Shown here in pieces: positions 1 through 6,618 of a stretch of 9,491 nucleotides of DNA. The notes under the pieces are model-generated. The model was given only the letters and a program-made list of their open reading frames with translations. It had not been told where the DNA came from and searched no databases. This stretch comes from Candidatus Latescibacterota bacterium (lineage in GTDB: Bacteria; Latescibacterota; UBA2968; GCA-2709665), in contig JASLMQ010000220.1 of NCBI GenBank assembly GCA_030746455.1, positions 1 to 9,491 of the forward strand, written 5' to 3'. The position numbers and the translations under genes were made by a program. Numbering within the stretch: the first letter of the stretch is position 1; every line of letters begins with the position of its first letter.

Positions 1-900
1 CGGGCCGCCCAGAGGATACGCGTGGGGGTGCTCGGCCAGCCGTTCCAGGACATGGGCGCATTCGGCGTGGACGAGACGAGGATGGCGACCCAGTGGGGTC
101 CACACGCCATCCACCTGAGTCCGGGACGCATGGTTCGGCTCCTGGACGAGGTCGAGGACCGGGAGGTCCGGGGCCTGATGGATGGCGATCGGGAACGGTT
201 CGCGATCGCTGATGAGGTCACGAACGAGATCCACCACACTTCGTCGCGCCTGGAGGCAGCCCTCCGCACGCTCGTTGCCGAGCGCAGCCTCGACGCGTTC
301 ACGATGAATTTCCGGGAGCTGGTCGAAGACGGTCGGTTTCCGACCATGCCCTTCCTGGGGCTGAACAAGCTGCTAGGCGAGGGCCTGGGATACGCGGGAG
401 AAGGGAACGCCACCCTCGCCGCGCACATGGCCCAGATGCGTCAGCTGTGCGGCGTGGCGAACTTCACAGAGATCTACACGGTGGACTATGTGAAGAACCG
501 GATGGTGATGACGCACATGCAGGAATGCAACCCGGCTCTCGCCCGGAGGGACAGGAAGGTACGGCTCGTCAAGAAGGACTTCTGGGCGCCGGGGATGGAA
601 CCCTATGTGGGCATGCACTACACGCTGGAGCCCGGTCCGGTGACCCTGACCAACATCACCGAACACCCGGACGGTCGGTTCGGTTACGTGGTGCGTGAGG
701 CAGAGATCGAGGACATGGCTCCTTTCGAGGACTTCGACCTTCCCCACTGGGTGGCGCAGCTGGATGGACCGGTGGAGGACTTCCTCACGCGCTACAGCCA
801 GGCCGGAGGGACCCACCACCTGATCTCGATGCCGGGCCGCCAGGGCGAAGCCCTTCGCAAGCTGGCACATCTGCAGGGGTTCGAATACGCCGCGGTGTAG
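1..900 (+). CDS. L-arabinose isomerase-family protein, 3' part (5' truncated by window edge)
   Basis: Probable ketol-isomerase converting an aldose such as L-arabinose to its ketose with a divalent metal, in the cytoplasm. The frame is open from base 1 (codons read RAAQRIRVGVLGQPF), so the gene starts upstream. The GTG at 22 lies inside a conserved strand and is not a credible start. About 299 residues remain of a family usually near 470-500. Four metal/catalytic positions known from E. coli AraA are recognisable, counted from base 1: Glu134 in AGEGN (AraA has GEGD), Glu157 in FTEIY, His172 in MTHMQE and His272 in GGTHHL. The C-terminal end is slightly shorter than in AraA. The stop is TAG at 898-900 and the kinase begins 21 bp later, consistent with an operon. 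The family is clear, but the substrate could be arabinose, fucose, rhamnose or another aldose, so no symbol is given. Confidence 0.88.
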   Translation, partial: RAAQRIRVGVLGQPFQDMGAFGVDETRMATQWGPHAIHLSPGRMVRLLDEVEDREVRGLMDGDRERFAIADEVTNEIHHTSSRLEAALRTLVAERSLDAFTMNFRELVEDGRFPTMPFLGLNKLLGEGLGYAGEGNATLAAHMAQMRQLCGVANFTEIYTVDYVKNRMVMTHMQECNPALARRDRKVRLVKKDFWAPGMEPYVGMHYTLEPGPVTLTNITEHPDGRFGYVVREAEIEDMAPFEDFDLPHWVAQLDGPVEDFLTRYSQAGGTHHLISMPGRQGEALRKLAHLQGFEYAAV

Positions 901-921
901 GGAGTCCTGGAGACATCCGAC

Positions 922-2340
922 GTGCACAGCTTCCTCGCCATCGATCTGGGTGCGAGCAACGGTCGTGTTGTCCTCGGGCGGCTGGATGTCGGCAGGCTGG
1001 AGCTCGAGGTGGTGCACCGCTTCGATCACGCCATCCAGAACATCGACGGGCTCAGACGATGGGATTGGCAGTCCATACGGTCGGGCGTTCGAACCGGTCT
1101 TGCCGCGGCGGCAGAGCGCGCAACGGACGTTCCCATCACATCGGTGAGCTGCGCTACGTGGGCGCAGGATTTCGGGCTGCTCGACGGCCAGGGTGCTCTG
1201 GTCTACTCCCCGGTGTCGTACCGGGACGCAAGATCGGAGCGGTTCCCGCAGGACTATTTCACCCGGATCACGCCCGAGGATCTGGTCGCACGGGTGGGGG
1301 TCGGGCGCACACCCGTGGTGGCGCTGTGCCAGCTGTATACGATGGCGCGAGAAGAGCGGGAGGCGCTTGCCAGGGCGGCCACGTTGCTTCACATGGCCGA
1401 CCTCGTCCACTTCGATCTGTGCGGGGTTGCGAAGACAGACTGGACGATGGCAACCGCGTCCCAGCTCCGGAATCTGGAAACCGGCGACTGGGACCGAGAG
1501 CTCCTGGATCTGATGCAGATTCCACACCACATGCTCCCCGAGATCGTGGGCGAGCCCCAGGTGCTGGGGCGAATCCCTGCGGAGCACGCGCCGCACCCGA
1601 AGCTGGTCGACGTGCCCGTTGTGGTCGCGTGCAACCACGACACCGCCGCGGCGAGTGCTGCAGCCGGTCCGCTGGATGAACAAACGCTGTTCCTGAGTGC
1701 GGGAACCTACGCCATGCCCGGCTGCGTGTCCGATCGACCCCTGGTGGTGCCGGACGCCGTGGCGGCCGGATGCGCCTTGGTCGGCCTGGCGGGTCGCCGC
1801 TGGGGCCTCTTCACATCGGCCATGGGGATGTGGGTCATCCAGGAGTGCTGTCGGATGTGGGAGGCGGCAGGTGAGCCCACCGACTACGAGGACCTCGTAC
1901 GAGAGGCGGAGGCATCGGACGGACAAGGCGCTGTCGAGCTGTCCGAACCAAGGTTCCACGCGCCGGCGGATATGCTTGCTGAGATCAGGAGCGCCTGTGA
2001 GGAAAGCGGGATGCGTCCGCCGGGGACCCGTGGTGAGGTGGCGAAGCTGGTCTACGACAGCATGGTTCGGGAGCACGCCCGGTCCATAGCGGCCCTGGGA
2101 GAGATGGTAGGCCGCCAGTTCCAGCGCGTGCACGTCGTGAGCGGGGGCAGCAGGAACCGCTACTTCTGCCAGAACCTGGCCGACGCGCTTGCCGTTCCCG
2201 TGGTTGCCGGACCTGCGGAGGCCACGGCGATCGGGAACATCCTGCTGCAGGCCTGGGTGATGGGCACGATCCCTTCACCTGACACGATCACGCAGATATC
2301 GGTCGATTCATTTCCCAGGGGGCGGTTCAGGCCCCGTTGA
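922..2340 (+). CDS. Rhamnulokinase-like FGGY-family carbohydrate kinase
   Basis: ATP-dependent kinase likely phosphorylating a ketose (L-rhamnulose, L-fuculose or L-ribulose type) made by the preceding isomerase. The 472-residue length is normal for FGGY kinases. The N-terminal domain has the phosphate-binding start AIDLGASNGR (residues 6-15) and TWAQDFGLLD (79-88), aligning with TWGVDFGLLD of RhaB. The catalytic base is probably Asp240 in ACNHDTAAA. The C-terminal ATP domain shows LSAGTYAMPG (258-267) and VSGGSRNR (406-413), followed by AGPAEATAIGN (429-439), all close to RhaB motifs. The start is GTG at 922 with TGGAGA at 908-913, 8 nt upstream. The next gene follows within about 20 bp. Departures from RhaB consensus (GTY for GTW, AQ for GV) fit a divergent subfamily. 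The fold and kinase role are secure; the sugar is not. Confidence 0.9.
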   Translation: MHSFLAIDLGASNGRVVLGRLDVGRLELEVVHRFDHAIQNIDGLRRWDWQSIRSGVRTGLAAAAERATDVPITSVSCATWAQDFGLLDGQGALVYSPVSYRDARSERFPQDYFTRITPEDLVARVGVGRTPVVALCQLYTMAREEREALARAATLLHMADLVHFDLCGVAKTDWTMATASQLRNLETGDWDRELLDLMQIPHHMLPEIVGEPQVLGRIPAEHAPHPKLVDVPVVVACNHDTAAASAAAGPLDEQTLFLSAGTYAMPGCVSDRPLVVPDAVAAGCALVGLAGRRWGLFTSAMGMWVIQECCRMWEAAGEPTDYEDLVREAEASDGQGAVELSEPRFHAPADMLAEIRSACEESGMRPPGTRGEVAKLVYDSMVREHARSIAALGEMVGRQFQRVHVVSGGSRNRYFCQNLADALAVPVVAGPAEATAIGNILLQAWVMGTIPSPDTITQISVDSFPRGRFRPR

Positions 2341-2344
2341 GTGC

Positions 2345-2351
2345 GAGGTGG
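2345..2351 (+). promoter_or_regulatory. Shine-Dalgarno deciding the GNAT gene start
   Basis: GAGGTGG lies 8 nt before ATG 2360. It overlaps the alternative in-frame GTG at 2348, which has no good site of its own, so ATG 2360 is preferred. Confidence 0.6.
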
Positions 2352-2359
2352 ACTGTGAC

Positions 2360-2911
2360 ATGATGGATCCAGGGGAGCACCCTCTGAACGAGCAGTGGCG
2401 AGCCGGGGACACGGACTTCGTGATGCGTGTGGCCAGGTGGACAGACGCGGAGTCCTACTCCGCCATGCACCGCGAGCTGTTCGAGGAACGGGTGATGGCG
2501 GCCCCCCGAAACGCCGACCCTCGAATGGCGTGCGAGATGATCAGTAAACGGCTGACCGACATGGCCTGTGGAACGGGCATTCTGCTCGTCGTGGAGGCCG
2601 ACGGACGAATCGTGGCGGAGGGGACACTTCAGCGGTCAAATGGCGACGGTTCGATCACGCTGGGGCTGCTGGTGCTCAAGGCGTTCCGCGATAGGGGGAT
2701 CGGGCGCTGCCTGATGGTCGCGCTCGAGGACGAGGCGCGCCGGCTGGGGAAGCGCAGGGTCGACCTGACGGTATGGGGAGTCAACGACCGGGCCTACCAT
2801 CTCTACACCAGCATGGGCTACAGGGAGATGGGACGCTTCCCGGACTGGAACCGGTCCGATCTAGCGCCGGGCGGATTGTCCGACCACGTGTGGATGATCA
2901 AGGACCTGTAA
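2360..2911 (+). CDS. GNAT-family N-acetyltransferase
   Basis: Predicted acetyl-CoA-dependent N-acyltransferase of 183 residues with a single GNAT domain. The motif A strand-loop-helix is visible: LGLLVLKAFRDRGIG (residues 101-115) carries the pyrophosphate-binding R/Q-x-x-G-x-G/A signature as RDRGIG. The motif B region has Asn142, Tyr146 and Tyr149 in NDRAYHLYTSMGY, typical of the family and including the usual general-acid tyrosine position. The N-terminal part (about 20-75) would form the acceptor site and gives no substrate clue. It lies 19 bp after the kinase and 34 bp before the aminotransferase, so co-transcription is likely. An amino sugar or amino acid made by the neighbouring aminotransferase is a possible acceptor, which is inference only. 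GTG 2348 and ATG 2363 are alternative starts. Confidence 0.88.
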   Translation: MMDPGEHPLNEQWRAGDTDFVMRVARWTDAESYSAMHRELFEERVMAAPRNADPRMACEMISKRLTDMACGTGILLVVEADGRIVAEGTLQRSNGDGSITLGLLVLKAFRDRGIGRCLMVALEDEARRLGKRRVDLTVWGVNDRAYHLYTSMGYREMGRFPDWNRSDLAPGGLSDHVWMIKDL

Positions 2912-2933
2912 CCCTCACATAGAGAGCGGCAAC

Positions 2934-2940
2934 AGGAGGT
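2934..2940 (+). promoter_or_regulatory. Strong Shine-Dalgarno of the aminotransferase
   Basis: AGGAGGT, a full anti-16S match, sits 5 nt before ATG 2946. This is the strongest ribosome site in the first block and suggests high translation of the aminotransferase relative to the kinase and acetyltransferase. Confidence 0.75.
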
Positions 2941-2945
2941 CGGGT

Positions 2946-4304
2946 ATGGCTGAGAGTCGGTATGTTCCCCAGGATGAGACGTTGAAGAAGATCTACGGCA
3001 TGGACGAGAGGGCCATGGAGGAGGCCGGCGAGCACCTGATGATCGGTGGGGGGACGCGCGGGGGGCCGGTTCTGCACCACGGCAAGGGCGTCCGTGTGTG
3101 GGACGTAGAGGGCAAGGAGTACATCGACTGCACGTCCCAGAGCTGGGCGCTATACCTGGGATACTCGAACGACGAGATCTGGGGAGCCGTGGACGAGCAT
3201 GCGCAGAACCTGACGCACACGCACCAGGGATTCGACACGCTCACGCGCTTCGCCCTGGCCAAACGGCTGGCCGATGTGGCCCCCGACGGGATGAACCGTG
3301 TCTCCTTTGTGCCGACCAGCGCCCTTGCTGTGGAAGGCTCCATGAAGCTGGCGCTCAAGAACAGGCCCGGTTCGTCGCACTTCATGTGCCTCTGGGATGC
3401 GTGGCACGGTACGACACTCGGCACGATGGGGGCATCGTGGATCTCGACGCAGGCCAACGGGTCCTACGTGGGAGGCAGCCGATTCCTGCCGATGACGCGG
3501 CAGTTCGTCCGCGTACCGAACCCCTACTGCTACCGATGCTACTTCGGACAGGAGCCCGACGGCTGCAACCTGATGTGCGCCAAGATGTTGGAGCTGACGA
3601 TACAGAAGGGCGTCAACGGGCCCCCGGCCGGACTGGTGATCGAGCCGCTGCAGGCGAGCGGCGGCCAGATCTGCTTCCCGAGGAAGTATGTGGAGGCCAT
3701 ACGCGAGATCTGCGACACGTACGGGATCCCGCTCATCTTCGATGAGATCCAGACCTTTGTCCGGATCGGCGCGTGGACGGCCGCGGACTACTTCGAGGTG
3801 ACGCCCGACCTGATCGCGCTAGGGAAAGCCGTTGGGGGCGGTCTCCCGCTCGGGGCGACGATCATCAGGGACGGGATGGAGGGCTACGCCCCGGATTCGG
3901 AGGAGCAGCATACCTTCGCCAACAACTCGCTGTCGCAGGTGGGCGCGCTCAAGCTGATCGACATCATCGAGCGCGACAAGGTGCTGGACAACGTGAACCG
4001 AATGGGCGAACGGCTGAGAGAGGGCCTGCTGCGACTGCAGAAGACGTTTCCCGAGATCGGCGACATCCGTCAGGCGGGCCTGCACCTGGGCGTCGAGTTC
4101 GTGAGGGATCCAGAGGGCAAGGAGCCGCTCTACGACGAGACGAAGGAGATCCGAAACGAGGCGATGAAGCGCGGCGTGATCTTCGGGCTGGCTGGCGTGC
4201 GGCAGAACCTGTTGAAGATCAAGCCCCCACTGATCGTTTGCGAGCAGGAATGTGACGAGGTGATTAAGGTCCTGGGAGATACGCTCAAGGCTGTACTGCG
4301 CTGA
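2946..4304 (+). CDS. Class III PLP-dependent aminotransferase
   Basis: A 452-residue fold-type I PLP enzyme of the class III (ornithine/GABA aminotransferase-like) family, normally transferring an amino group between an omega-amine or amino acid and a keto acid or aldehyde. The family signature is clear: Asp266 in LIFDEIQT, which contacts the PLP pyridine nitrogen, and the Schiff-base Lys294 in LGKAVGGGLPLG. WHGTTLG (153-159), IEPLQASGG (232-240) and TFANN (323-327) occupy the expected positions. Two oddities stand out. The usual SGAEA phosphate-loop motif reads TSALA (124-128). Four cysteines, Cys195, Cys198, Cys207 and Cys211, cluster just before the large domain. The start is ATG 2946 with an ideal ribosome site, and the SDR follows almost directly. 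Class III members can also be decarboxylases or racemases, and the substrate is unknown. Confidence 0.93.
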   Translation: MAESRYVPQDETLKKIYGMDERAMEEAGEHLMIGGGTRGGPVLHHGKGVRVWDVEGKEYIDCTSQSWALYLGYSNDEIWGAVDEHAQNLTHTHQGFDTLTRFALAKRLADVAPDGMNRVSFVPTSALAVEGSMKLALKNRPGSSHFMCLWDAWHGTTLGTMGASWISTQANGSYVGGSRFLPMTRQFVRVPNPYCYRCYFGQEPDGCNLMCAKMLELTIQKGVNGPPAGLVIEPLQASGGQICFPRKYVEAIREICDTYGIPLIFDEIQTFVRIGAWTAADYFEVTPDLIALGKAVGGGLPLGATIIRDGMEGYAPDSEEQHTFANNSLSQVGALKLIDIIERDKVLDNVNRMGERLREGLLRLQKTFPEIGDIRQAGLHLGVEFVRDPEGKEPLYDETKEIRNEAMKRGVIFGLAGVRQNLLKIKPPLIVCEQECDEVIKVLGDTLKAVLR

Positions 4305-4309
4305 GGAGG
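4303..4309 (+). promoter_or_regulatory. Shine-Dalgarno deciding the SDR start
   Basis: GAGGAGG overlaps the aminotransferase stop (TGA 4302-4304). It abuts ATG 4310, which is too close, but lies 6 nt from ATG 4316, so 4316 is the better start. Its overlap with the stop codon suggests translational coupling. Confidence 0.65.
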
Positions 4310-4315
4310 ATGGAG

Positions 4316-5092
4316 ATGTTGAGCATCGATCTGAGCGGCAAGGTGGCCCTGATCCTCGGCGGGTCCCGCGGCATCGGGGGCGGAATCACCGAGACCTTCG
4401 CGCGTGCCGGCGCGAGCGTGTTCTTCACGCACACGGACAACCCGAAGTACCGGGATCGTCTAGACGCCACGTTCAGGTCGCTGAAGGAGGACGGCTGCGA
4501 CGTGCTGGGCGTGGTATCCGATGCGTGCAAACCGGAAGAGGCCACGCGGACGGTCGATCAGGTCCTCGGTGAGAAGGGCGCGATCCACGTTCTGGTCGTG
4601 AACGTGGGGCAGAACAGAGTGCGTCCCGCGGAGGAGAAGAGCGATGCCGAATGGCTGGACATGATCCACATCAACCTGTCATCTGCGTTCTACGGCGTAC
4701 GCGCGGTCCTGCCGCCCATGCTCGACGCGGGCCGGGGAAAGATCATCCTCATCGGATCCTCGGTCGTGTTCGACGGCGGCGGTGGGGCGATCGACTACGC
4801 CTCTGCGAAGGCCGGCATGGTAGGCATGATGGGCTACCTGGTGCGGAACTACGCGAGGAAGGGCATTGCCACGAACGTGATCCATCCGTGTGTGGTCGAG
4901 ACCGATCTGCTGCGGGAGCGCTACGATACCGAGGAGAAGAAGCAGGGGCTGATCTCGCAGGTCCCGATCGGCCGCCTATCGCAGCCGAAGGATGTCGCGG
5001 GCCTTGCGGCCTTCCTCGCAAGCGAGTGGGGAGACTTTATCTGCGGCCAGGACCTCCTGGTGGACGGGGGAAGGACGTTCTACAAGGGCTAA
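4316..5092 (+). CDS. Short-chain dehydrogenase/reductase (SDR family)
   Basis: Predicted NAD(P)-dependent oxidoreductase of 258 residues, the usual length for a classical SDR. The Rossmann glycine motif is GGSRGIG (15-21), with Gly15 replacing the usual Thr of TGxxxGxG. The NNAG motif is altered to VNVG (95-98). Asn120 in HINLSSAF, Ser148 or Ser149, Tyr161 and Lys165 (YASAK) complete the Asn-Ser-Tyr-Lys tetrad. The C-terminal DLLVDGG (246-252) is the typical SDR ending. It probably oxidises or reduces a sugar-derived alcohol or ketone in the same pathway. The gap to the aminotransferase is only 11 bp. It is the last gene before the inverted-repeat element, so it probably ends the first transcription block. 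ATG 4310 is an alternative start giving two more residues. Confidence 0.92.
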   Translation: MLSIDLSGKVALILGGSRGIGGGITETFARAGASVFFTHTDNPKYRDRLDATFRSLKEDGCDVLGVVSDACKPEEATRTVDQVLGEKGAIHVLVVNVGQNRVRPAEEKSDAEWLDMIHINLSSAFYGVRAVLPPMLDAGRGKIILIGSSVVFDGGGGAIDYASAKAGMVGMMGYLVRNYARKGIATNVIHPCVVETDLLRERYDTEEKKQGLISQVPIGRLSQPKDVAGLAAFLASEWGDFICGQDLLVDGGRTFYKG

Positions 5093-5112
5093 TGCCAAGA
5101 CAACAAAGCGGA

Positions 5113-5141
5113 ACCACAGATGGACACCGATGAACACTGAT
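5113..5141 (+). repeat. Left terminal inverted repeat
   Basis: It starts ACCACAGATGGACACCGATG and contains a short internal direct repetition of the form GATGnACACnGAT. It resembles CCACAGATG-type dispersed repeats that I recall from several bacterial groups; this resemblance is from memory and unchecked. Confidence 0.75.
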
Positions 5142-5341
5142 CAGGGGAGCTAGAGCCCTGCGAATGCAGACCGGAACGGACCTTGTGCACCGGCGGGAGA
5201 CCACGAGCAGTCTGGTGTGGACACCTCACGTCGGGAGGCGTCTCGCCACTGGTCAGGTCAGGATCCGCCTGAGTCCACCACCTGGTCGACCCGGCACGGT
5301 CTTCGTTCCAGCCTCGACTCCAGGGGCTTCCCTGCATCTCC

Positions 5342-5370
5342 ATCGGTGCCTATCGGTGTGCATCTGTGGT
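5342..5370 (-). repeat. Right terminal inverted repeat
   Basis: Its reverse complement begins ACCACAGATGCACACCGATA, matching the left end with mismatches at element positions 11, 20, 21, 22 and 26. It ends 44 bp before the URO-D start codon. Confidence 0.75.
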
Positions 5371-5414
5371 GAGATTTTGACGTTTTGAGGTCAGACCGAG
5401 GCGGGGGGAACGAT

Positions 5415-6554
5415 ATGGACGACGTCCAGCGAGAGGCGATGGCGCGATGGGTCGCGTTCTGGAACCGCGAGATGCCGGGGGAGATCCTGGCGCACGTGAG
5501 TGCCAAGCAGCCGTCACACCGCCCCTCGAAGTGGAACGCCTACGTGGAGAAGAACGGACTGGAAACCGAGCAGCTCGGCGGCAGGCCCCCGCTTTTCGAG
5601 GACCTGGCGCGGATGCTGGAGATCTACGAGGTCCGGGCCTCGGAGGAGTGGCCAAAGCGGCGTGTGTGCGACGACACGGTGCGGCTGCGGTCGCTCTGCC
5701 CCACGGTTAACTTCGGCGAGGGCATATCGGGTGCGTTGTTCGGGGGGAACGTCCGGTTTGCCAGCTCCGATGTCAAGACCGAGTCGGTCTGCGATCCGGT
5801 GATCACCGACTGGTCGCAGCTCGACGGGCTTCGGTTCGACGAGGGCAACGAATGGGTCCAGCGAATCCTGGGCGTCCTCACGTACTTCGTCGAGCACGGC
5901 AGCGGTCGATTCTGCCTTCACCCCTACTGCACGATCGACGGCCTCAACTTCGCCGTGGTTCTGCGCGGCGCCACACACGCCTTCATGGACGTGATCGACG
6001 ACGAGCGCCAGTTGAGAAGGCTGTTCGACCTGGGCCTCGATACCTGCGCGGGGCTCTGGGATCTTCAGCGCAGGATCGTCGAGTCACACAATAGCGCCGT
6101 CATCCAAGACGAGGTGTATGCCGATGCCTGCTTCTGCCATGCGAAGCCGGGGTTGAGCATCGACGCCTACAGCCTGTGTGCGCCGGAGGTCTACGATCGC
6201 ATCGGCCTGGAGTATACCCAGAAGCTGATCGACTATTACGGCGGCGGAGACCTGCACATCCACTCCCTTGGATTCCACCTGATCCCTGGGGCCGGTCAAC
6301 TCCGGGGGCTATCCCAGCTCCGGCTGGCTGACGACCCGCACTGCGAGCGGGGATTCGACCGGCTGGGGCGGGCCCGTGAACAAACGAGTGACACACCGCT
6401 CTGTGTGAGATGCACGCTCGATGAGTTCGAGCGGGGGCTGAGATCGGGTTCACTGCCCGGAGGCGTGGCCTACACCGTGCAGGGGGCCGTCGAATCGGTG
6501 GATGAAGCCAACCGGCTTATGGACCGTGTGAGGCGCTACCGGGTGAGCGGCTGA
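5415..6554 (+). CDS. URO-D (uroporphyrinogen decarboxylase)-superfamily protein
   Basis: A 379-residue TIM-barrel protein of the URO-D/cobamide methyltransferase superfamily, probably not a heme-pathway decarboxylase. Family-like stretches are PVITDWSQLDGLRFD (128-142), GRFCLHPYCTIDGLNFAVVLRG (about 164-185), the helix with DDERQLRRLF (195-204), and a C-terminal half with DLHIHSLGFH (279-288) and SVDEANRLMDRVRRYR (361-376). Methyltransferase relatives such as MtaA bind zinc through an H-x-C motif; here the corresponding site appears to be His281-Ile-His283. No corrinoid protein is nearby. Such proteins recur beside sugar-catabolic genes in related genomes, but the reaction is unknown to me. 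ATG 5415, preceded by a G-rich stretch (5403-5408), is chosen over a TTG at 5385 that lies only 15 bp beyond the repeat element. The next gene starts 64 bp after the stop. Confidence 0.8.
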   Translation: MDDVQREAMARWVAFWNREMPGEILAHVSAKQPSHRPSKWNAYVEKNGLETEQLGGRPPLFEDLARMLEIYEVRASEEWPKRRVCDDTVRLRSLCPTVNFGEGISGALFGGNVRFASSDVKTESVCDPVITDWSQLDGLRFDEGNEWVQRILGVLTYFVEHGSGRFCLHPYCTIDGLNFAVVLRGATHAFMDVIDDERQLRRLFDLGLDTCAGLWDLQRRIVESHNSAVIQDEVYADACFCHAKPGLSIDAYSLCAPEVYDRIGLEYTQKLIDYYGGGDLHIHSLGFHLIPGAGQLRGLSQLRLADDPHCERGFDRLGRAREQTSDTPLCVRCTLDEFERGLRSGSLPGGVAYTVQGAVESVDEANRLMDRVRRYRVSG

Positions 6555-6556
6555 GG

Positions 6557-6577
6557 GGCGAGAGTCCAGATCTCGCC
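6557..6577 (+). other. Intergenic hairpin, 7-bp perfect stem
   Basis: GGCGAGA (6557-6563), loop GTCCAGA, then TCTCGCC (6571-6577). It begins 3 nt after the URO-D stop. No T-run follows, so it is not a standard intrinsic terminator. An adjacent ATCTCGC repeat (6578-6584) and the palindrome CTCGCGAG (6580-6587) could offer an alternative pairing. A role in mRNA stability or partial termination is possible. Confidence 0.5.
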
Positions 6578-6605
6578 ATCTCGCGAGCCCAGCACTCTTG
6601 TAGAC

Positions 6606-6611
6606 AGGAGG
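6606..6611 (+). promoter_or_regulatory. Shine-Dalgarno of the TIM-barrel gene
   Basis: AGGAGG lies 7 nt before ATG 6619. It is a textbook site that fixes the start of the sugar isomerase/epimerase. Confidence 0.75.
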
Positions 6612-6618
6612 AAGCGTC

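Larger units (their letters stand above)
5113..5370. repeat. 258-bp inverted-repeat-bounded element (MITE-like or long hairpin)
   Basis: The 322-bp gap between the SDR and the URO-D gene is largely filled by this element, and I see no convincing gene in it. Its ends are imperfect inverted copies of a 29-bp sequence (about 24 of 29 positions match). Internal complementarity continues inward: GGAACG then GACC (5173-5182) against GGTC then CGTTCC (5299-5309), GTG..CCGG near 5185-5193 against CCGGCAC near 5291-5297, and GACCA (5199-5203) against TGGTC (5283-5287). The whole segment could therefore form one long imperfect hairpin. A smaller hairpin, TCAGG-ATCCG-CCTGA, lies at the centre (5258-5272). 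No transposase and no convincing target duplication is visible. It could be a non-autonomous mobile repeat, a dispersed palindrome, or an intergenic terminator or processing structure. Confidence 0.72.

Noticed and set aside
373..2133. 586-codon open frame on the minus strand
   Set aside because: It lies antisense to the isomerase and kinase genes, both with clear conserved motifs. In GC-rich DNA long antisense frames are common, and its translation is rich in His, Arg and Pro with no recognisable domain.
5377..5382. TTGACG resembling a -35 promoter box before the URO-D gene
   Set aside because: No reasonable -10 box is found 16-19 bp downstream, where the sequence is GC-rich (around 5400-5405). 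A promoter here is possible but not supported.
5164..5388. Small + strand open frame within the inverted-repeat element
   Set aside because: No ribosome binding site is evident, it has low-complexity Arg/Pro/Ser composition, and it runs through the right inverted repeat. It is best explained as chance within a structured repeat.
5371..5414. Possible target-site duplication flanking the element
   Set aside because: Only a 2-bp GA is shared by both flanks, which is expected by chance.
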